Shown piece after piece: positions 26,929 through 32,414 of a stretch of 32,414 nt of DNA. How positions within the stretch are numbered: the stretch's first letter is position 1; each line of letters opens with the position of its first letter. Made by a program: the position numbers and the translations under genes. The notes under the pieces were generated by a model. It did not search any database, was not told where the DNA came from, and saw only the letters and a list, made by a program, of their open reading frames with translations. The stretch comes from a virus: positions 1 through 32,414 of IMG/VR virus record IMGVR_UViG_3300045020_000189. One strand, given 5' to 3'.

Positions 26929-29900
26929 ATGATACTTTCACGCAAACTCTTGACGGTGCTAGCACTTTGGCTCGGCTTGACCGCGGCGGTGCAGGCGCAA
27001 AGTCCACCTGTGGGGCTTCAGCCGGTCTACAACTCGTTCACGTTCGTTGGACGGGCTGCCGACATCGCGGTTACAACCCTAAGTCAGAACCGTGCGCTTA
27101 GTTTTGTGGGCCAAGTCGCGATGGTGTACAATATAGGCACCGCGACTGCCTACGTCTTGCCGTCTAACAGCTCAACGGAGTCGGTTACCACTTCTAGTGG
27201 TTTTCCGGTTTTGGCAGGATCGTGTACAGCCGTTAACATTTCAGGACAGACCTATCTTGCGGCTATCGGCACGGGTGCAACGACGCTTCAAATTGCGGTC
27301 GGCTGGGGCTACGCGGGCTCCTGCGGTGGAGGGGGTGCAGGAGGCGGAGGGGGAGGCGGGGGTGCGGTATTTGGCCCCACCACGATAGGTTCCCCCCTAA
27401 GCAACCCTCCCGTTGTGCTGGGCGGTTCTCAGAACGGTCTTTCTTCGGGTAATGTTGGGGTTTGGAAGGTTGACGCGACGGGGCTGGGTTACGTTAGTTG
27501 CTCGAATTGTTCGGGTACAGCGGCCGTAGACGAATCCACGTACAGCCCGAGCGTATCGACCTTTGCACCAAACGGTGGTTTTTTCCAGACCACCGCCACA
27601 AACAATCCGCTGAGTAATCTGCAACAAGGCTTGGTGCAGATGACGGCGAACCGCGCCTTCTTCGTCAATCCACGTAATTCATCGGGCGTCGAGATTGGTA
27701 CAGCGTCAATGCCTATTCAGGTCTCGCTCGCGAATACCGGCGCAAATGGTACGGCGTTGCTCGTTGCGGGTAACGGCGGAACGTTCCCGGTTACAGGAAC
27801 GTTCTGGCCCTACACCCTTGGCCAGCAGGTCAATGCCAACTCGGTGCCTGTGGTTCTGACGGCAGCGCAACTCACCACGTTGACACCCCCGGCTGCAATT
27901 ACGAACTACGCTTTGGAAACGGGCGGCAACCTTGCACAGGTTGTCACCGATTTCGGCGCTCCCGGAGCAACCGCTTGTGCCTCGGACACAGCTTCCTGTA
28001 ATCTCAATCAACAGATGCAGCGCCTCGCGCAGCGCCTGTCCACGACCATTACCACGCTAGGCTCACCTTTCCAGGCTGGTGGCTCGGTTGGCATCTCGGG
28101 TACACTTCCGGCATTTGCTGCGACGCCCACGGTCAACTTGGGCACGCTAAATGGCGTAGCGTTGGCGGCAAATCAGCCGACCAATGCCGCGATTGCGAGT
28201 ACCACCGCGGGACAAAGTGGTACACTTCTGATGGGCGCAGCTACGACTGCTTCGCCTAGCTATACCACAGCGCAGACTAACCCCCTAAGCTTGACACTCG
28301 CGGGAGCGCTTCGTGTTGACGCAAGCGCGACTACTCAACCCGTCAGTGTAGCATCGCCTATTACAGTTGCGCAAGCGACTGCTGCCAACCTCAACGCGAC
28401 GGTTGTGGGCAACGGCACCTTTGCGGTCCAACTTACCGGCGCGACCAATAACATCAATAACATTTCGGGCACGATTTCTCTCCCGACTGGCGCGGCAACC
28501 GCCGCCAATCAGACTGCTAAGACTGCCCCGCTTAATGCAGCAACGGCAACGGCCACGAACTCTAACGTCGTTGGTGGGCAGTATCTCTCTACGCAACCGA
28601 CGATGACCAACACGCAACAGGCTGCGTTGTTGGTATCTTCAAGGGGTGAGTTGCTGATCTCACCGGGAGCGTCGGGCTTCCCTGTCACGCTTAGCTCAAC
28701 GAGCATTACGGGTTCGGTTACGGTAGTCCAGCCCACTGCTGCCAACCTTAACATCACCTGCGCCAACTGTTCGGGTTCTGGCGCGTCGGCAGTGGACGAG
28801 GCTACGTTCACCCCCGGTTCGCCGACTGTGTTCGCCCCGATGGGTGGTTTTTTCCAGACCACCGCAACCAACAACCCACTTACCAACCTGCAAGGCGGTT
28901 GGGCACAGATGACAGCCAACCGCGCTGTCTTTATGAATTTGCGCAGTTCGTCTGGAACAGAGCTAGGAACCTCCGGCAATCCCATCATTGTTTCGATCGG
29001 ATCAAGCTCGTTCCCAATCACGGTTGCGGCGGGTGCGGTTGCATCCGGAGCTTACGTTTCTGGTGCGCTGGCTTCCGGAGCTGTGGTTGATATTACAAAC
29101 CTGTCTACGCCGATTGCGCCTAACACCGCGACCGCAACGAAGGGCATCCTGATTGGCGGACAGTATAACTCTACGCAGGAAACCCTCACGACTGGTCAAC
29201 AAGGTCAGTTTGCGATGTCATCGCGCGGTGCGCTTTACGTCGCAACCGGTGCAGACGCGTTCACGATTGGATTGCCCTCCGGTGCAGCGACGTCAGCCAA
29301 CCAGCCCACGAATGCGGCTCAGGCCTCCACGACATCTGGCCAGACCGGCACGCTCATGTTGGGAGCCGCGACAACCACCGCGCCTTCCTACACGACGGCA
29401 CAGACTAATCCCCTTAGCCTTACCCTAGCAGGAGCATTGCGAGTAGACGCCTCTGCGACGACGCAGCCTATTAGTATTGGAGCGAGTCAAGTTGCCGTAG
29501 GCGCTGCGCTGGATGGCTGGAATGTTACGGAAGGTTCCAAAGCCGACGCGGTTTGCGGTACGGCTACGGGTACTTGCTCTGCGATGGCGATCTGGAAATA
29601 TATCGCGCAAGCATCGCAACAATCGGTTCCAGTCACGGTAAATGGTACAGTTACAGCGTTAACCGGGTTGACACCCGGAACGGCTCAAACTGGCACCATT
29701 GTTGCACTTAACAGTGATTTGACGTCGGTAAACGGCACCGCCATCGGTGCAATGGCCAATTACGGTACGTCGCCTGGCGCTGTAAAGGCAATTGGCGTTA
29801 ACGCATTTGTTACCAATACTGTGACGGTTACTGGTACGATCACAACGACGCCCCCGTCTAATGCCTCAACTAATATAACACAGTGGTCTTCTGTTGCGTT

Positions 29901-30510
29901 AGGCTCGCCTTCGAACTATGGAACTCCCCCTGGGGCCGTTGAGGTTCCCGGCGTTAATGCTTTTGTAACGAATACGGTCGCGACAAACAGCACGTATTTT
30001 AATAACGTAGCTTCGACCGTTCTCACGAGGACAGCAAATACCACTGCATACTCGGCAAATGAGACTGTTTGCCAGTCAACATCCTCCGCGTGCACCCCGC
30101 TTATAATTTCGATTGCTAATAGCGCTGCTGGACGTGGGTTGATTAATCGTATCTCACTTTTGAAATCGGGTTCTGGTACTACCAATGCTAACTTTACGAT
30201 TTGGCTATTCTCGGCTGCACCGACGCTAACCACTCCGACACAAGAAGACGCGACTGCATATACCGGTCCGCGTGCTGCTGATATGCCAAACTATATCGGC
30301 AACGCGGTTTGTTCCTCGCCGGTAGCGACAAGCGATACGACGTCACAGGTGTGGTACGATTGCACGTTGTCAAATCCGAACACGGCCGGGGCGCTAGATT
30401 TTCAGGCAGTTTCTGGACAGGTTTACATTGAGGCGCTGATATCTGTGACAGGTGCTTACACTCCGGCCTCGGCTGAGACCTTCACTGTCTACGCAAGCGG
30501 AATTTACTAA
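26929..30510 (+). CDS. Exported repeat protein 2, large modular protein
   Basis: 1,193 residues from the ATG at 26929 (GGAG upstream); an ATG at 26890 overlapping the previous stop would add 13. SRKLLTVLALWLGLTAAVQA is a Sec signal peptide. An N-terminal domain similar to the previous protein (YNSFTFVGRAADIA, then LQIAVGWGYAGSCGG) ends in a Gly-rich linker. The middle has duplicated modules: A (FFQTTATNNPL, then QMTANRA), B (59 residues, 51 identical between copies) and C (GGQY.STQ..., then SSRG). Near 960-1035 a short NYGT.PGAV..GVNAFVTNTV motif occurs twice. The C-terminus resembles the end domain of the previous protein. Beta-rich, Ala/Thr/Asn/Gly-rich; likely a fibre-like or surface protein. 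Confidence 0.72.
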   Translation: MILSRKLLTVLALWLGLTAAVQAQSPPVGLQPVYNSFTFVGRAADIAVTTLSQNRALSFVGQVAMVYNIGTATAYVLPSNSSTESVTTSSGFPVLAGSCTAVNISGQTYLAAIGTGATTLQIAVGWGYAGSCGGGGAGGGGGGGGAVFGPTTIGSPLSNPPVVLGGSQNGLSSGNVGVWKVDATGLGYVSCSNCSGTAAVDESTYSPSVSTFAPNGGFFQTTATNNPLSNLQQGLVQMTANRAFFVNPRNSSGVEIGTASMPIQVSLANTGANGTALLVAGNGGTFPVTGTFWPYTLGQQVNANSVPVVLTAAQLTTLTPPAAITNYALETGGNLAQVVTDFGAPGATACASDTASCNLNQQMQRLAQRLSTTITTLGSPFQAGGSVGISGTLPAFAATPTVNLGTLNGVALAANQPTNAAIASTTAGQSGTLLMGAATTASPSYTTAQTNPLSLTLAGALRVDASATTQPVSVASPITVAQATAANLNATVVGNGTFAVQLTGATNNINNISGTISLPTGAATAANQTAKTAPLNAATATATNSNVVGGQYLSTQPTMTNTQQAALLVSSRGELLISPGASGFPVTLSSTSITGSVTVVQPTAANLNITCANCSGSGASAVDEATFTPGSPTVFAPMGGFFQTTATNNPLTNLQGGWAQMTANRAVFMNLRSSSGTELGTSGNPIIVSIGSSSFPITVAAGAVASGAYVSGALASGAVVDITNLSTPIAPNTATATKGILIGGQYNSTQETLTTGQQGQFAMSSRGALYVATGADAFTIGLPSGAATSANQPTNAAQASTTSGQTGTLMLGAATTTAPSYTTAQTNPLSLTLAGALRVDASATTQPISIGASQVAVGAALDGWNVTEGSKADAVCGTATGTCSAMAIWKYIAQASQQSVPVTVNGTVTALTGLTPGTAQTGTIVALNSDLTSVNGTAIGAMANYGTSPGAVKAIGVNAFVTNTVTVTGTITTTPPSNASTNITQWSSVALGSPSNYGTPPGAVEVPGVNAFVTNTVATNSTYFNNVASTVLTRTANTTAYSANETVCQSTSSACTPLIISIANSAAGRGLINRISLLKSGSGTTNANFTIWLFSAAPTLTTPTQEDATAYTGPRAADMPNYIGNAVCSSPVATSDTTSQVWYDCTLSNPNTAGALDFQAVSGQVYIEALISVTGAYTPASAETFTVYASGIY
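27493..27732 (+). repeat. Module A, copy 1
   Basis: Encodes about 80 residues starting VSCSNCSGTAAVDEST and containing GGFFQTTATNNPLSNLQ and QMTANRAFF. Copy 2 lies at about 28753-29004 with the same order of motifs. The 23-base core GGTGGTTTTTTCCAGACCACCGC is identical in both, starting at 27574 in this copy (shown in part: GGTTTTTTCCAGACCACC). Confidence 0.8.
28171..28347 (+). repeat. Module B, copy 1 (177 bases)
   Basis: Encodes 59 residues from NQPTNAAIASTTAGQ to ATTQPVS. Copy 2 at 29299-29475 is the same length with 51 of 59 residues identical, including the segment SYTTAQTNPLSLTLAGAL. Confidence 0.9.
28753..29004 (+). repeat. Module A, copy 2
   Basis: Encodes ITCANCSGSGASAVDEAT, GGFFQTTATNNPLTNLQ and QMTANRAVF, paralleling copy 1 at 27493-27732. 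Boundaries are approximate. Confidence 0.8.
29299..29475 (+). repeat. Module B, copy 2 (177 bases)
   Basis: Second copy of the 59-residue module starting NQPTNAAQASTTSGQ. Relative order differs from the first set: A-B-C earlier, A-C-B here, with C at about 28540-28680 and 29122-29264. Confidence 0.9.
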
Positions 30511-30511
30511 T

Positions 30512-31300
30512 ATGAAGAAAGTTCTCTCATCACTCGGTGGACTGGCAACTTCGGCCATCGTATCGCTGTCGTTGATAATGCTTGTTGCAGGACCAGCCAT
30601 TGCGCTGACCCTTCAACAAAAGATTGTTTTGTTTAAGAAGAAGATTATATCAGCACCTGATAGTTTGACGTACGAAACCCTTGTTACGGAAAGCTCTGGT
30701 ACATCTACAGCGACATACAGTGCTACTCTTGGAGTAGCTGCTACTAAGCGGGTTATCATTGTAATTCCAGCCGCGCGTGTCGCGTCTGGCAACTCAAATA
30801 CAGTTTCTTCCATGACAATCGGCGGGAATGCCGCTAGTCAAGTTTCCGGCGCGGCTGTGACGAGCCCTGGTGGCGCTGGAAATATGAATTCTGATATTTG
30901 GTATTATGCAGATGGGGGAGCGTTAGGTTCTTCCGCAACTATTGTCGTTCACTGGGCCAACGCAAATACAAGATCAGGGGCTTGTATTTACAATCTTGTG
31001 ACAAACACACCAACGGCGTCAGCCGGGTCTGAAAATAACGACGGGGGCGCTCAATGGACGAGCCTCACGGAAGCTATCAGCGTCCCGGCTAGTGGATTTG
31101 GCGTTGTCTCCATTACAGTACAAGCAGCAGGTACTCTTGGCTTTAGTGCTGGAGCTTCATTGGATGTGAACGGTACATTGGCGGGTGGCATCAACGGTCT
31201 CGCCTGCGGCCACACGACTTCCACCGGAAGCGTGTCCGTAACCGGAACGCAGGCCACCGCACAATTTGGTGTCATGTCGCTAGGGTCATGGAGCCCGTAG
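30512..31300 (+). CDS. Exported beta-rich protein 3
   Basis: 262 residues from the ATG at 30512, one base after the previous stop; an earlier in-frame ATG (30452) lies in the upstream gene. LATSAIVSLSLIMLVAGPAIA is the core of a Sec signal peptide cleaved near AIA. A short Lys-rich stretch (FKKKIIS) follows. The rest (TYSATLGVAATKRVIIVIPAA, then MTIGGNAASQVSG, DIWYYADGGALGSSATIVVHW) is a beta-sandwich pattern found in phage tail-fibre-associated domains. Two Cys. Third in a row with a signal peptide. Confidence 0.7.
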   Translation: MKKVLSSLGGLATSAIVSLSLIMLVAGPAIALTLQQKIVLFKKKIISAPDSLTYETLVTESSGTSTATYSATLGVAATKRVIIVIPAARVASGNSNTVSSMTIGGNAASQVSGAAVTSPGGAGNMNSDIWYYADGGALGSSATIVVHWANANTRSGACIYNLVTNTPTASAGSENNDGGAQWTSLTEAISVPASGFGVVSITVQAAGTLGFSAGASLDVNGTLAGGINGLACGHTTSTGSVSVTGTQATAQFGVMSLGSWSP

Positions 31301-31302
31301 CA

Positions 31303-32414
31303 ATGAAATTTTTACGGATTTCGCTGTGCTTGGTGCTTCTATGCGCGTCCGTGCAAAGTACGGACGCTCGTTCTATTCGTGGGCTCGTACCAATAGCTGC
31401 AACCATCCCCAACGGGATGACTATCAATTTTGATTATCCGACAAGTGATATCTATAATAATCTCGCTAATGGTCTGGTGTTTGGCACGGCGACCGCAAGC
31501 GGTAATTCGCCAACACAGTTCTTCAACAATGGCTACCCAACCGGGTTCCTTGCGGCTACTGTTGGATCAAATCCTAACCCAGCAAATGGTACAGGTATTG
31601 GATCGCTTGGTTACTACGGTCATTACAACAATTCGTGGACAGGCGTAACCCAAATAAATTTTCTGCTTGGTCCGGTTATTGTCTATAACGGTGGCGTGGG
31701 TGTTTTTGGAATATCGCCCGCAAATTTCGGATTTTCTAATGGCGGCGGCTCCATTGGGGTGTCTTTCACTAACAATATTCATGTCAGCGGGTCGTCCGCA
31801 CTCGCTAATTCGTCTGTCGTCGGTAACGGGACTATTGTCACTGTTACAACAGCAGCCGCGCATGGTTTGACGGGTCAACAGGCTGTAGCCCTTGCGGGGA
31901 CAGCAACGCCTAGCTTCAATGGCGTCTACCTTTGTACGGTCACTACTTCGAATCAATTCACTTGTCCTAGTACGGTAACTGGCACGGCGGCAACGTCGGG
32001 AACCTGGCAGCCCAACGTCACAAATATGAACGCCGAGTTTGCGTTCGGCACCATTATTACAAGTGTGACTACGAGCAGCAGCGGTCTTGTTCAGTTTGTA
32101 ACGCCAACACTTGGCGTATCACAGCTTATTGGGACCTTCAATGTCCAGATAAACCGTGCTGGAGGATGCTGGCCTTCGACGGGTCCGAACGCAGACGGGT
32201 CCTGGACCGCTGTTAAGATTGATAACCAAGATATTGCCATTAATGGCTCGTCGACCTATGTTGGTTGTACGACTGTTAATGGGAGCAGCGTTCCTGGTAT
32301 AGCTGTAGAAGCGCTCATTTCACCAGGTAACGGCAACATAGACATTGACGCTGCTAGCCAAGTCGTAAATCATAATTTTAGTAATTGGGTGTTCTGTCGT
32401 GTAGACCGTTGTGG
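31303..32414 (+). CDS. Exported beta-rich protein 4, 3' truncated
   Basis: The frame is open to the right edge, 370 codons seen. FLRISLCLVLLCASVQS is a signal peptide core; an LLCA lipobox-like segment around Cys14 means a lipoprotein cannot be excluded. VVGNGTIVTVTTAAAHGLTGQQAVALAGT...FNGVYLCTVTTSNQFTC (about 167-222) matches a small phage domain (AHGLxxGdxVxixGt...NGxyxVtxvtsntFt) common in tail proteins. Rich in Asn, Gly, Ser and Thr. The ATG is two bases after the previous stop. Confidence 0.7.
   Translation, partial: MKFLRISLCLVLLCASVQSTDARSIRGLVPIAATIPNGMTINFDYPTSDIYNNLANGLVFGTATASGNSPTQFFNNGYPTGFLAATVGSNPNPANGTGIGSLGYYGHYNNSWTGVTQINFLLGPVIVYNGGVGVFGISPANFGFSNGGGSIGVSFTNNIHVSGSSALANSSVVGNGTIVTVTTAAAHGLTGQQAVALAGTATPSFNGVYLCTVTTSNQFTCPSTVTGTAATSGTWQPNVTNMNAEFAFGTIITSVTTSSSGLVQFVTPTLGVSQLIGTFNVQINRAGGCWPSTGPNADGSWTAVKIDNQDIAINGSSTYVGCTTVNGSSVPGIAVEALISPGNGNIDIDAASQVVNHNFSNWVFCRVDRC

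Noticed and set aside
28509-29021. 170-codon minus-strand frame opposite exported protein 2
   Set aside because: Antisense shadow of the repeat modules; no ribosome site or neighbour genes on that strand.
1-32414. CRISPR array or insertion sequence
   Set aside because: No regularly spaced repeats and no transposase gene were seen; the repeats found are coding repeats in the exported proteins.

Overview
This window is part of a tailed double-stranded DNA bacteriophage genome (or a prophage of one). Every gene I can support lies on the + strand. Genes are packed with 1-40 bp overlaps or a few bases of spacing, often sharing start and stop bases (ATGA, GTGA, TTGA, TAATG). The content is typical of a phage: T4-type recombination and replication proteins, a terminase large subunit, a NusG-like factor, one tRNA and dozens of tiny unknown genes. 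The host is probably a Gram-negative bacterium, inferred from Sec- and Tat-type signal peptides and an LpxH-type phosphoesterase. No stretch above 300 bases lacks a gene; the largest gap is 11815-12045.

Layout. (1) 1-9000, replication, recombination and repair: a clamp-loader DnaX fragment cut by the left edge, a helical protein of unknown role, a gp32-like single-strand binding protein with a long Arg/Gly/acid tail, a RecA/UvsX recombinase, a Lar-like zinc protein, a PD-(D/E)XK nuclease carrying a homing-endonuclease-like C-terminus, and the SbcD (gp47) and SbcC (gp46) pair with four small genes between them. (2) 9000-14900, small accessory genes: an exported metallopeptidase-like protein, a NusG/RfaH-like factor followed by a highly structured 231-base gap, a cold-shock protein, several zinc-ribbon and HTH proteins, mini membrane proteins, and a tRNA with an unusual anticodon loop. 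(3) 14900-22100, the packaging region: a possible small terminase subunit, membrane and Ig-like proteins, a Tat-signal protein, a TSCPD-domain protein, a miniature P-loop protein, and the terminase large subunit. (4) 22100-25400: a membrane protein, a clear intrinsic terminator, a DGGPGSGP-motif protein, small genes, then a family 2 glycosyltransferase overlapping an LpxH-like phosphoesterase. (5) 25400-32414: four consecutive large repeat-rich proteins, each starting with a Sec-type signal peptide; the last runs off the right edge.

How the genes may work together (inference). SSB, RecA, SbcCD and the clamp loader form a T4-like recombination-dependent replication set. NusG-like protein, structured RNA and cold-shock protein look like an RNA-level control cassette. 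The glycosyltransferase, phosphoesterase and exported repeat proteins form a continuous overlapping block that may act on or at the host envelope. That is the most unusual part of the window, because virion proteins do not normally carry signal peptides.
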